A stretch of 64,000 nt of DNA from Firmicutes bacterium ASF500. GTDB lineage: Bacteria; Bacillota; Clostridia; Oscillospirales; Oscillospiraceae. The stretch lies in the NCBI GenBank assembly GCA_000492175.2, contig CP097573.1:682001-746000 (forward strand), in the 5' to 3' direction. Below, piece by piece: positions 8,440-17,217 of the stretch. The notes beneath the pieces were generated by a model. It was not told the DNA's origin and ran no database searches. It was given only the letters and a program-made list of their open reading frames with translations. How positions within the stretch are numbered: the first letter of the stretch is position 1; every line of letters starts with the position of its first letter. Both the position numbers and the translations under genes were made by a program.

Positions 8440-8806
8440 AATCAAAACATCGGAAAAAACAGAGGATATCTTTATCAAAATAGGAGCAAGCATCAACTAC
8501 GCCCCTTTTGTTCTTGCGAAACTGGCAATTTCCATGTCTCTGAAAAGTGAGAAGCCCTTGGAGCCCGCAGATTATAAAACGGATGCCAAGGGCTTGGAGA
8601 TGAATCGTCAGACCATCACCGGCGAGTGGGATACTCTGTACAAATGTCTTATTGAATTGTCTGAGGGACATCCGATTGATGATGATGAATATTTCCAAAA
8701 ATACCTGAAGGCACATTTGGACCGCGGAGCAAAACTGCTCTATAGCGAATTTCAGTATAATGGTGATTTCCTTCTTGCATTACTCAGCAACAAAAAGGGC
8801 TTGTAA
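8429..8806 (+). CDS. dndE: DNA sulfur modification protein DndE
   Basis: The 125-residue protein has the family's conserved C-terminal part around NRQTITGEWDTLYKCLI. DndE from other bacteria is a small tetrameric protein that binds nicked DNA and is essential for phosphorothioation. The length is normal. It closes the operon; the next 50 bases have no clear terminator and lead into a transposase remnant. No dndFGH or other phosphorothioate-sensing restriction genes follow, so the system here appears to be modification-only unless partners lie elsewhere. Confidence 0.88.
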   Translation: MVFKIKTSEKTEDIFIKIGASINYAPFVLAKLAISMSLKSEKPLEPADYKTDAKGLEMNRQTITGEWDTLYKCLIELSEGHPIDDDEYFQKYLKAHLDRGAKLLYSEFQYNGDFLLALLSNKKGL

Positions 8807-8855
8807 ATGAATAGGCTAAAGTCTGTTTTAAAACTTAGATATTGTGTGTAAAGTG

Positions 8856-9089
8856 CTAAGATGGTAAAATAAAGCACATGAAAAGGCATAAAATAATCAA
8901 AAGCATTTTGAACATACTGACAGGGTCAATTGATGGACGGCCAATCGCCGGATAATATGGTGCTAGAAGATCATAGATGAAATCAAAGCAAACTGTCCGA
9001 TCAATCTTCCATAGCAGATGGTTTTCCGGGATCAATGATTCCATATCTACAAAAATCATTGCTGTTTGTCTGCTTTGACGCCCCATCAT
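8856..9089 (-). pseudogene. Truncated transposase, N-terminal remnant (IS1182/IS5-like)
   Basis: The first 65 or so residues match the start of DDE transposases of the IS1182/IS5 type (MESLIPENHLL and then YPAIGRPSIDPVSMFKMLLI). Homology stops abruptly and an unrelated tail of about 13 residues follows, so the catalytic core is missing. It marks an old insertion or deletion just after the dnd operon and supports its island nature. It differs from the full IS1182-type copies at 21719 and 25204. Confidence 0.8.
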
Positions 9090-9267
9090 TCTACATCCCT
9101 CCCTATGGTCATTTTACCACAGATAGAGAGCATACTCTACTTTGTCAACAGGTCCAAATTTTGACACTACCATATATTTCGACGAATTAGAAACCTCTGG
9201 AATCGATTTTCAAGCATTATCAACACGGAGGGTAAAGGGATGAATTATCTGCATTATTTAACTGAAA

Positions 9268-10725
9268 TTAGGATTTTATTGATAAAGCAGTTGGTACGTT
9301 GAGCTTTGAAAATTCGGAAGGAGTTAATCCAATGATTCTTTTAAATAACTTTGAAAAATATCGTTGGTCAGGGATTCCCACCATTGTGGCTACATCTAAA
9401 ATAGTATATTTTGGATCTAATAATAGGATTTTTGCCTGTTCAATCTTGCTTTTATTGATGAAATCTGTCAGACGCTCTCCTGTTTCATCATAAAAAATTT
9501 TTCCTAAATAGTTTGGCGACACATATAATTCCTTTGCGATTATTCCTATTTTCAGAGGCTTATCAAGGTTGTTATGGATATATATGCAGGCTTTCTGCAC
9601 ATAAATATTTTTTTGTTCTTTTTCCAAATTGGATAAATGCAAGGTCTCTTCTGTTAAGCGATCAAAAATACCGATTATATCCAAACTTTCCGATAAAATC
9701 CCAAGGAATATTGGAGATTCGCTGTGCATTGACAGAACTCCGGCAAACCCATAGACGATTCCCCAAAACTCCTGAATGGAGCAGCCATCTAACTGCTGAA
9801 TTACTTCTTTGATATAAGCCGCAGCATCTTTATAGTAGTGCATTTCACATAAGCCGCTGTACTTTTTGATCATGCCTCGTGTTTGAAGCTTGGAATTATT
9901 TTCATACTTTTTCCAGGTTATTTTCCCTTGTCTCTGGCTTAACGTTGCTAATAACGATTCAAAAACAGTGTGCTCTATGTTTTCATGCAAAAAATAATCG
10001 GATGAGACGCCTATCGAAACATGGGAATTGAGGTATCTGGAGAGCATTTTTGTTAACTGCTCCATTAAGCTATCCAAATGCCATGCGATATCTGAAAGAA
10101 AAAACCAAATACGGTATTCTTCTTTCAAATAATATGTAGAAATCTTTTGCTCATAAAAATAGTTGTATACTATTTCCGCAAACAAATCTACACTTGTATC
10201 TGTCAGCTGAAAAACAACCAAATATAAAGGCATCTTCCTGCGTTTACAGGCCAGCATCTGTTCAGTCATTTTAATCTTATGCCAATTGTTAAGAACTTCT
10301 CCCATATTCAAATACGTAGAGCTATTTGGCATACAGTTCTTTTTCTCAAGAAAAAAAGTCTCTTTTAAATGAAGCAATAGGTTTGCAAATTTTTCAACCT
10401 CCAGATCACCTTTAATAAAATAGCCGTCTACTCCTATTTCGATTGCCTGCTGCGCAATAGGGAAATCACTATATGCCGATACGATAATGAAATGAATACG
10501 ATGATGATTCTTTTTCAGCTGCTGCATTAATTCAAGTCCAGTTTGTCCTGGCAAGCGTATATCTGTTACGACCAGATCAGGAAGCTTTTCGTTATATTTC
10601 TCCAATGCTGTCTCGGCACTGTCCGCCTCCGCAACAATTTGATATCCCAAGGTTTCCCAGGGAATACATGTTTTAAGGCCGATCCGAATTAAAAATTCAT
10701 CTTCCACTAACATTACTGGTATCAT
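9268..10725 (-). CDS. Response regulator with AraC-type output, YesN-like
   Basis: Residues 1-120 form a receiver domain with acidic pocket VEDE and phospho-acceptor D55 in VVTDIRLPG. The C-terminal 100 residues are an AraC/XylS double helix-turn-helix (YVSPNYLGKIFYDETG and YFSKLFKRIIGLTPSEF). The middle is the variable region common in YesN regulators. The start at 10725 (MIPVMLVEDE) is chosen for its AAAGGA site and because an earlier frame adds only an atypical leader. It overlaps the kinase gene by 29 bases. It probably activates the divergent ABC transporter/GH172 operon starting at 12874 in response to sugar. Confidence 0.9.
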   Translation of the reverse strand: MIPVMLVEDEFLIRIGLKTCIPWETLGYQIVAEADSAETALEKYNEKLPDLVVTDIRLPGQTGLELMQQLKKNHHRIHFIIVSAYSDFPIAQQAIEIGVDGYFIKGDLEVEKFANLLLHLKETFFLEKKNCMPNSSTYLNMGEVLNNWHKIKMTEQMLACKRRKMPLYLVVFQLTDTSVDLFAEIVYNYFYEQKISTYYLKEEYRIWFFLSDIAWHLDSLMEQLTKMLSRYLNSHVSIGVSSDYFLHENIEHTVFESLLATLSQRQGKITWKKYENNSKLQTRGMIKKYSGLCEMHYYKDAAAYIKEVIQQLDGCSIQEFWGIVYGFAGVLSMHSESPIFLGILSESLDIIGIFDRLTEETLHLSNLEKEQKNIYVQKACIYIHNNLDKPLKIGIIAKELYVSPNYLGKIFYDETGERLTDFINKSKIEQAKILLLDPKYTILDVATMVGIPDQRYFSKLFKRIIGLTPSEFSKLNVPTALSIKS

Positions 10726-12493
10726 GGATGATATTCCTTTCCTCTTGCAGTATGGGCTGAGATACAATGACTCTGGTACCACGTTCTGGAATTGCCTGAA
10801 TCGTAATCCCGTACCGGCTGCCGTATCTTAGTTGAATCCGCCGCTCTATATTATGAAGCCCGATTCCTGCCAGTAGAGAATTGTTGTGTTTAGCCCTGTG
10901 ATTTTTGTCCTTGCTGAACTGAATTCCGCTCCCAATATCTTCAACAATCATAATCAGTTTTTTCTCATGAACGGTACAGCGAATATCAATGGTTGCGTCC
11001 GGTGGTTTGTTTGTAAAAGCATGTATCAGACAATTCTCTACTAAGGGTTGCAAAACCATTTTCAGTGTTAAAAGTCTACCTGCGTTCTCGTCTATAGCAT
11101 AATTTAGCGAGACGTTGTAATTACTGCGAAATATCATAATTTTTAAATATTCTTGGGTAAATATTATTTCCTGCTCAACAGGGATGACCTCTCTTCCTTC
11201 TGACAGTGCGATACGGAGAACACGGCTTAAAGAAGAAATCATGCTTGCAGTTGTTTTATCATTGTTAATTTGGGCAACCCATCTGGTCGCATCTAATGTA
11301 TTGTAAATAAAGTGGGGATTAATTTGGTTTTCAAGAACACGAAATTCCATCTTCTGTTTTTCTTTTTCCTTTTCAGCAATACTACTCAGCAGTTCCTGAA
11401 TCTGATTCGACATGTAATTAAATGTAGAGACTAATTGGTTGATTTCCCAATATTGCCCCTTTTCGTTAAGTAAATAAAAGTTTTGTTTTCCAATATCCTC
11501 CATTCCTTTCATCACTTTTTTTAAAGGTTTATATAAATTCTGTGTCAACGTAATGCTGATGAAAATATCTACTATCAAAACGAGCAGGAGAAGTAAAATC
11601 AATCCATTTTGAATTTTATATACCATAGCGTCATAGGCCGCATGCTTTACGAATCCTCGCAATTCCCATCCTGATGGCAGATTAGTCCGCTGCAACATGA
11701 CAAAATTGGAATCCAACTGCGAAAAGGTTCCAACCTTGGTTCCCCATGATTCTGTTAGCTCATCAAATTCCTTATCCACTCCTCTTTTGTATAATATGCG
11801 TCCCACTTCGGGTGTATAAAGCAAAAAATTGAGGTGATATAGCTCTGACAGCTGCTCAATCCAGCGGTTTCTGTTTAATTGAGATGTTACAACTACAATC
11901 CGGCTCTCTTCAGCACGATTCTGATAATATTTATTGCGAAATTTAGTTGCGCAATAATAATACCCCTCTCCCTCGGAATGCTCAAAAAAGCCCGGATCAG
12001 CGCCAAAAGCCCACTGAATCTCATCGTTTAGTAATTGAGTATACCAAGTCTCTTGGAATATATTTTCGGTAAGCTTGTTATTATCCAGTGAATATCTGCC
12101 AGTTTGCATTATTTGCTCCCCTGAGACCAGCGTAATACTCTCCACACAAAAATTCAAGTCCATAGCCTTGTATAAAATGTAATCAATCATCCGTTTTCCG
12201 TCTACCTTTTTTTGCAGATTGCCACTGTAATAATTTTCTACCGCTTCTCCTAACTGGAAATCCTCCGCCAGGTTTCCGGTTACGTTGTATATTGATTCAA
12301 TCTCTTGGGTCAATACAATATCAATTTGATTTAAGTGGCTGTCCAATTCTTGGGCAGCCACTTCTTCATTAGTTTTGTAAATGGTAAAAAAGAACAAAAG
12401 GCTGATCGATATCGCAACTGCTATCACGATTCCAATTACCGATATATTAAACATTAAAAGAAAAGATTTTTTTCTTGAATTGATTAAATTCAT
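10697..12493 (-). CDS. Sensor histidine kinase, YesM-like
   Basis: The 598-residue protein has an N-terminal membrane span (about 10-38), an extracytoplasmic sensor of about 250 residues (Cache-like), a second span near 290-315, a HAMP region, then the His_kinase motif INPHFIYNTLDATRW near residue 390 and an HATPase domain ending with GIGLHNIERRIQLRYG. This LytS/YesM architecture pairs with AraC-type regulators that control carbohydrate uptake. The gene is transcribed leftward from a promoter at 12573-12601, ahead of its regulator. A sugar or its binding protein is the likely signal, inferred from the neighbouring importer. Confidence 0.9.
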   Translation of the reverse strand: MNLINSRKKSFLLMFNISVIGIVIAVAISISLLFFFTIYKTNEEVAAQELDSHLNQIDIVLTQEIESIYNVTGNLAEDFQLGEAVENYYSGNLQKKVDGKRMIDYILYKAMDLNFCVESITLVSGEQIMQTGRYSLDNNKLTENIFQETWYTQLLNDEIQWAFGADPGFFEHSEGEGYYYCATKFRNKYYQNRAEESRIVVVTSQLNRNRWIEQLSELYHLNFLLYTPEVGRILYKRGVDKEFDELTESWGTKVGTFSQLDSNFVMLQRTNLPSGWELRGFVKHAAYDAMVYKIQNGLILLLLLVLIVDIFISITLTQNLYKPLKKVMKGMEDIGKQNFYLLNEKGQYWEINQLVSTFNYMSNQIQELLSSIAEKEKEKQKMEFRVLENQINPHFIYNTLDATRWVAQINNDKTTASMISSLSRVLRIALSEGREVIPVEQEIIFTQEYLKIMIFRSNYNVSLNYAIDENAGRLLTLKMVLQPLVENCLIHAFTNKPPDATIDIRCTVHEKKLIMIVEDIGSGIQFSKDKNHRAKHNNSLLAGIGLHNIERRIQLRYGSRYGITIQAIPERGTRVIVSQPILQEERNIIHDTSNVSGR

Positions 12494-12572
12494 GCCTAAA
12501 TCCCTTCAAACGTACTGAGCCGAAAATACGGAACAGCTAAACTGTTTCAAATATGCTTCCATTTTTTCATCT

Positions 12573-12601
12573 ATTATAACAAATTATTTTCTTTTTCGCA
12601 A
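12573..12601 (-). promoter_or_regulatory. Promoter of the sensor kinase/response regulator operon
   Basis: On the minus strand TTGCGA, a 17-bp spacer and a perfect TATAAT lead to a start about 70 bases before the kinase ATG. The region is very AT-rich. Confidence 0.65.
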
Positions 12602-12745
12602 TACAATTGCACTTCTTTTGGAAACGGAAAATTTTTGAAAACAGCATTTAGGGCGTTTTATGTTTGATTTTTACACAAATAATTGATTCATGAATGCAGG
12701 AAATACGTTACCTTGAATTTTACACATTCAGTACTCTATTTTATG

Positions 12746-12774
12746 TTTAATATACTGGGCAATTTCGCTATAAT
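12746..12774 (+). promoter_or_regulatory. Possible promoter of the ABC importer/GH172 operon
   Basis: A perfect TATAAT at 12769-12774 has only a poor -35 (TTTAAT, 12746-12751) at 17-bp spacing. A weak -35 is what would be expected of a promoter needing an AraC-type activator such as the one at 9268-10725. The rest of 12494-12873 holds no gene. Confidence 0.45.
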
Positions 12775-12873
12775 TGCGATGAACCAACTTTAGAGCGCTG
12801 AAAACAGGCTGGAGGTGAAAAATATCTGGAGCGTTTGGTCAGTTCGTATAAGGATATGTTAGGAGGAAAAGTA

Positions 12874-14256
12874 ATGAAGAAAATTCTTTTGTCCGCTGTG
12901 TTGATTGTATCGCTTATATGTTCATTGTCCTCGTGTGGCAAAAGTGCAGAGACTGATTCGTCAAAAAAGGCGCCTACGGCTTCCAGCCCAGTCGAACTTC
13001 GCTTCATGGATGTCAGTCCGAATCCTGAGCGTGAGGCAACATTTCAAGAGCTGATTGCGGCGTTTAATGCAGAAAATAATGACGTAAAGGTCACATATGA
13101 GTCGGTTCCATGGGATGAGGCCCACAATAAATTGATTACTCAAGGCAGTGCAAAGGCTATGCCTGATATTTTTGTTATGCCGCAGCAGTGGAACGCGGAA
13201 TTTACCAGCGCAGGGTGGGTTACGCCTCTGGACGATTATATAGCGAATTGGAAAGGTGCCAGCGATTTGCTTCCCTATGTCCGAAATGTGTTGATGGATT
13301 ATGATCAAAAGTATGTCTATGGGTATACATTCGGCATTCCAGACGGGCTTACCACATACGGGATGTATGTCAGGACAGATTGGTTGAATGAGGCAGGTAT
13401 GAGCATAGACAGCTTGTCAACCTGGGACGGTATTTTTGAAGCGGCTCAGAATCTGACCGACCTTGAAAAAAATCAATATGGATTTGCATTCCGGGGGGCC
13501 CGTCTGGGGGCTGACCAGATGGGAATGTATATGCTGGCGGAGTTGGGCGGACGCCTATACGAGGACGATGGAACCTGTCGAATTAACTCGCCAGAAGGAA
13601 TTGAAGCGTTTAAACGCTATTGTTCTCTGTATCTGGACGGATATGCTCCTGCCGATTCTATAAACTGGGGTTATACAGAGATGGTTCAGGGCTTTAATTC
13701 AGGGCTGACTGGTATTCTGAACCAGTCCACCGAGGTGATTGCTGTCTGTGAAGAGACGCTGGACGACGGTACCTGGACTGTTGTGCCGTTTCCCAGAGCG
13801 TCTGACGGCTGCATCTACAGCAAAGCCGACAGCTATTGTTTGGCCATCGGCGGAAGTAGTCAGCATCCGGATAAGGCCTGGCAGTTTATTGAGTTCCTGC
13901 TGAGACCGGAAAACAATATGACTTATTGTGAGACAAATCTGTATATTCCAGTAATGCAAAGTGCGGGAAATTCCCCCAGGTTCAGTGAAGGTCCTATGGC
14001 CGCATTTGTTAAGACTATGAATGATGAAAACTTCATCAGGAATCCTTTCTATGGATATTTCCCTGAGCAGGCAGAATTTATGGAGTCAATCTATGACGTG
14101 GAAATGCAGAAATATTTGCTTGGCCAGCAGTCTGCAGAGGACTCTATTGCAAATATTTCCAACTATTTGACAGAGATGCAGACAAAATTTATGGAGTCCA
14201 GCCCCAATACTCCTTTGCCATACGCAGTTCGGGCGGATGGCAGCGAGGTAAAATAA
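12874..14256 (+). CDS. Extracellular solute-binding lipoprotein of sugar ABC transporter (family 1)
   Basis: The start at 12874 follows AGGAGG and gives a lipoprotein signal (MKKILLSAVL, lipobox ending at C21 in LSSC). The mature protein of about 440 residues shows family-1 features: LIAAFNAENNDVKVTYESVPW near the N-terminus and a GIPDGLTTYGMYVRTDWL segment. It captures an oligosaccharide for the two permeases that follow. No ATPase is encoded; such CUT1 systems usually borrow a shared MsmK/MalK-type ATPase. A UUCG-capped hairpin follows the stop and may protect this part of the mRNA. Confidence 0.9.
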   Translation: MKKILLSAVLIVSLICSLSSCGKSAETDSSKKAPTASSPVELRFMDVSPNPEREATFQELIAAFNAENNDVKVTYESVPWDEAHNKLITQGSAKAMPDIFVMPQQWNAEFTSAGWVTPLDDYIANWKGASDLLPYVRNVLMDYDQKYVYGYTFGIPDGLTTYGMYVRTDWLNEAGMSIDSLSTWDGIFEAAQNLTDLEKNQYGFAFRGARLGADQMGMYMLAELGGRLYEDDGTCRINSPEGIEAFKRYCSLYLDGYAPADSINWGYTEMVQGFNSGLTGILNQSTEVIAVCEETLDDGTWTVVPFPRASDGCIYSKADSYCLAIGGSSQHPDKAWQFIEFLLRPENNMTYCETNLYIPVMQSAGNSPRFSEGPMAAFVKTMNDENFIRNPFYGYFPEQAEFMESIYDVEMQKYLLGQQSAEDSIANISNYLTEMQTKFMESSPNTPLPYAVRADGSEVK

Positions 14257-14272
14257 GGACAAAAAACCGAGG

Positions 14273-14290
14273 GCGGCGCTTCGGCGCCGC
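14273..14290 (+). promoter_or_regulatory. UUCG-capped mRNA hairpin between binding-protein and permease genes
   Basis: GCGGCGC (14273-14279) and GCGCCGC (14284-14290) flank a TTCG loop. There is no T run, so it is more likely a stabilising or partial-termination element that raises binding-protein levels over permeases. Confidence 0.55.
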
Positions 14291-14328
14291 TCTGTCGCTT
14301 GAGGCTGCCGCGATAAAATGAGGAAAAT

Positions 14329-15210
14329 ATGAAAAAGAAGAAATTTTGGGAGCCATATCGATTTATGCTTCCGAGTTATATCGTTTTAGCCCTTTTTATG
14401 GGGTATCCTTTGATAAACTGCGTTCGGTTGGCTTTTTCGAATTATAAGCTGACGCAGTTGGATCACATATCTTTTGCCGGACTCAGTAATTTCAGAAGAA
14501 TATTTACGGATCCTGAGATCAAGATGATTGCGGCAAATACGGTGAAATTTGTTGTTATTACCCTGACCTTGCAGTTATTGCTGGGATTTATACTGGCTAT
14601 GGCCTTAAGGCGTCCTTTTCGGGGACGTGGATTCTATCAGGGGATCGTGTTTCTTCCCTGGGCGTTTTCCGGATTTGTGGTAGGACTGATATTTCAATGG
14701 ATGTTCAACGCAGAATTTGGTCCTATTGTTGACGTGTTGATGAGAACGGGAATCCTAAATCATAAGATGTCATTTTTAGGAAACCCACAACTGTCAATAT
14801 ATACCGTAATCCTAGCCCTTACATGGCAGGGAATACCTTTTTTGGGAATTATGATTTTGGCGGCACTGCAATCAGTATCAGAGGAATTGATCGAAGCCGC
14901 CAAGTTGGACGGAGCTACTGCAGTTCAGAGATTCTATCATATTATTATACCGTCCATCAAGCCAACGCTGGTTGTAACTACGATGCTTAGAACTATTTGG
15001 ATTTTTAACAGTTCGGATCTAATTTACATTATGACAAAGGGGGGACCGGTTAATTCTTCCCACACACTTTCTTCATACATGTTTGTGAAAGCTTATAACA
15101 CGCTGGACTTTGGCTTTGCAAGCGCACTGGGAACTCTCTTTATGTTTGGGTTATCTATTTACGCATTTGTCTATATCAAGGTTTCAAGATTCAACGAGGA
15201 GAATGGGTAA
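14329..15210 (+). CDS. Sugar ABC transporter permease, MalF/UgpA type
   Basis: The 293-residue protein has about six membrane spans and the binding-protein-dependent permease EAA loop, seen as ELIEAAKLDGATAVQRF near residues 186-202. It forms the channel with the permease encoded next and takes substrate from the lipoprotein at 12874-14256. The ATG is 72 bases after the binding-protein stop, with GAGGAAAAT just upstream. It ends one base before the next ATG, so the two permeases are translated together. Confidence 0.9.
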   Translation: MKKKKFWEPYRFMLPSYIVLALFMGYPLINCVRLAFSNYKLTQLDHISFAGLSNFRRIFTDPEIKMIAANTVKFVVITLTLQLLLGFILAMALRRPFRGRGFYQGIVFLPWAFSGFVVGLIFQWMFNAEFGPIVDVLMRTGILNHKMSFLGNPQLSIYTVILALTWQGIPFLGIMILAALQSVSEELIEAAKLDGATAVQRFYHIIIPSIKPTLVVTTMLRTIWIFNSSDLIYIMTKGGPVNSSHTLSSYMFVKAYNTLDFGFASALGTLFMFGLSIYAFVYIKVSRFNEENG

Positions 15211-15211
15211 T

Positions 15212-16057
15212 ATGACAGTGAGCAAAACAGGTAAGAAAAACATATATCGGGCCGGAAGATTTCTTATTTTAGCGTTTTTTCTGTTGTTGGTTCTGATCCC
15301 GCTTTATTGGATGCTGATTACGTCGCTTAAAACGCCCCAGGCGATTAATACGCTTCAAATCCAATACATACCCAAAGAACCTACACTGAAAAACTACATT
15401 TCCGTGCTTACCACAACGGACTTTTTGTTATATGTCAAAAATAGTTTGTTTGTGTCAGCGGTTACTGCATTCCTTGTATTATTTGTCGCAATATTTGGGG
15501 GCTACGGGCTGGCAAGGTACCGTTTTGCGGGGAAATCTGGAACAATCTTATGTTTTTTAATTACACAAATGATTCCATTTACTTTAGTGGCGATTCCCCT
15601 GTATATTATTTTTAACAGAATTGGGTTGGGGGATAATTTATTCGGCCTTTCCATTTTATATGTGGCGTTAAACGTTCCATTTTGCGTAATTACAATGCAG
15701 GGATTTTGTGCTAATATTCCAGCTGCCATTGAGGAAGCGGCGGTTATTGACGGATGTACAAAGATACAGCTACTGAAACGGATTGTATTACCAATTATGA
15801 TTCCTGGAATCATCGCTGTATTTATTTTTGCATTCATCGGAGCGTGGAATGATCTGCTGGGTGCCGTTATGTTTATCAGTTCCAACACAAAAAAGACAAT
15901 TCCAGTTGGGCTAAGCACTTATGTTGGCCAGTTTGCAGTAAATTGGGGCGAAATGTGCGCCGGTTGCATGCTAGCCCTGATTCCCTCAGCGGTTTTATTT
16001 GCATTCGCCCAGAAGTATATCGTAGATGGAATGACTGCCGGAGCAGTTAAGGAGTAA
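15212..16057 (+). CDS. Sugar ABC transporter permease, MalG/UgpE type
   Basis: The 281-residue protein has an N-terminal span preceded by basic residues, about six spans overall and the EAA loop AAVIDGCTKIQLLKRIVLP. The start at 15212 (MTVSKTG) directly abuts the upstream stop and has GAGGAG nearby; a longer frame overlapping the previous gene by 100 bases is unlikely. With the upstream permease it completes a CUT1-type importer dedicated to the GH172 substrate. It is followed four bases later by the glycosidase gene. Confidence 0.9.
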   Translation: MTVSKTGKKNIYRAGRFLILAFFLLLVLIPLYWMLITSLKTPQAINTLQIQYIPKEPTLKNYISVLTTTDFLLYVKNSLFVSAVTAFLVLFVAIFGGYGLARYRFAGKSGTILCFLITQMIPFTLVAIPLYIIFNRIGLGDNLFGLSILYVALNVPFCVITMQGFCANIPAAIEEAAVIDGCTKIQLLKRIVLPIMIPGIIAVFIFAFIGAWNDLLGAVMFISSNTKKTIPVGLSTYVGQFAVNWGEMCAGCMLALIPSAVLFAFAQKYIVDGMTAGAVKE

Positions 16058-16061
16058 GAAA

Positions 16062-17117
16062 ATGAGGACAGATTTATTGAGTATCGCAAAAAAACACAAC
16101 ATGGAAACAGTAGCCTTTTCTCCGGAAAATGCGGAGGGAAAACGTGCCGGTGGGTCACGGGGTGCGGATCACGAGAAAATATGCCCATGTATTGGGATAT
16201 CACCCGGAGAAACTGCTGTATTGATTGACACAAACGGTCCTGGTATTATAAGAAGTATGTGGTTTACCGGAGATATATGTCAAAGCCTTATTTTGCGGAT
16301 TTTTTGGGATGATCTTTCATATCCATCTGTAGAAGCGCCAATCGGGTCTTTTTTTGGCTATGGATTTCCAGGTATAACGGAGGATCGTAGCCAAACGTTT
16401 CCAGTTCTTAATTCGGCAATGATTCTTGTAGCGCCATGCCGGGGAATGAACTGTTACTGGCCAATGCCATTTCACAGGCATTGCAGATTGACAATTACCA
16501 ACCGTCACCCAAATCGTGTGTGTACCATGTACTACATGATAACAATGGACAAAGGAGAGATTGATGAAGAGTCCATGTACTTTCATGCATCTTACAGGCA
16601 GGAACTGCCAGTAAAAGCAAACAGAGCGTACACAATTATAGACGGAGTATGCGGTACCGGGCATTTTGCCGGAGTATCTCTGGCTGTTGGGACAAATGCA
16701 CCCAACGGCTGCTGGGTTGAGGGGGAGGCCAAGATGTACATTGACGGCGACCGCTATCCAACCATCAATTATACCGGCACAGAGGACTATTTCTGCGGGG
16801 CCTATGCATTTGGATATGATCGGGGTGCAAGGCTCGAATATAAGCCTTATTCTGGATTGTATGCTGGCATGTATGCAGTTTTAGGAAGTGAACGGCAGCA
16901 TTACTGTTATCAGCCGCGTTTTATGTTGTACAGGCAGCATATTCCTGATCCCATATGTTTTAAAGAAAATTTTTGTATGACACTTCAGAATATAGGGACA
17001 ACACCCTATGGCAGCCGTAGTCGGAGAGACGATTTTTCGTCATGCGCCTATTGGTATCAGACCACTGCCTCTGGCCTTCAGGCTGTACTGCCCCCAGATG
17101 AAGATATTTTTATTTAG
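16062..17117 (+). CDS. GH172 (DUF2961) family glycoside hydrolase
   Basis: The 351-residue protein has DUF2961/GH172 hallmarks: IIRSMWFTGD, RIFWDDLSYPSVEAPIGSFFG and NYTGTEDYFCGAYAFG. Two glutamates, E220 (WVEGE) and E241 (GTEDY), lie 21 residues apart, matching the spacing I recall for the family's catalytic pair. Known GH172 enzymes act on alpha-D-fructofuranosides, difructose dianhydride or alpha-D-arabinofuranosides. There is no signal peptide, so it probably acts in the cytoplasm on an imported oligosaccharide. AAGGAG lies before the ATG. The exact substrate cannot be read from the sequence. Confidence 0.88.
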   Translation: MRTDLLSIAKKHNMETVAFSPENAEGKRAGGSRGADHEKICPCIGISPGETAVLIDTNGPGIIRSMWFTGDICQSLILRIFWDDLSYPSVEAPIGSFFGYGFPGITEDRSQTFPVLNSAMILVAPCRGMNCYWPMPFHRHCRLTITNRHPNRVCTMYYMITMDKGEIDEESMYFHASYRQELPVKANRAYTIIDGVCGTGHFAGVSLAVGTNAPNGCWVEGEAKMYIDGDRYPTINYTGTEDYFCGAYAFGYDRGARLEYKPYSGLYAGMYAVLGSERQHYCYQPRFMLYRQHIPDPICFKENFCMTLQNIGTTPYGSRSRRDDFSSCAYWYQTTASGLQAVLPPDEDIFI

Positions 17118-17136
17118 GGCTTACTAGGAAATTGAA

Positions 17137-17214
17137 CAAGTCTCGCTTTTCGAACAATTTTATCGAAAAGCGGGACTTGTCATATCCGGAAAGCCTTGCA
17201 ATGCAGGGCTTTCC
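17137..17214. repeat. Two consecutive hairpins after the GH172 gene
   Basis: A 17-bp stem with one wobble (17137-17153 and 17163-17179) is followed by an 8-bp stem (17188-17195 and 17207-17214). The pair lies between the GH172 stop and the left end of the IS3-family element. Termination of the sugar operon is plausible although no T run follows. Confidence 0.5.
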
Positions 17215-17217
17215 ACT

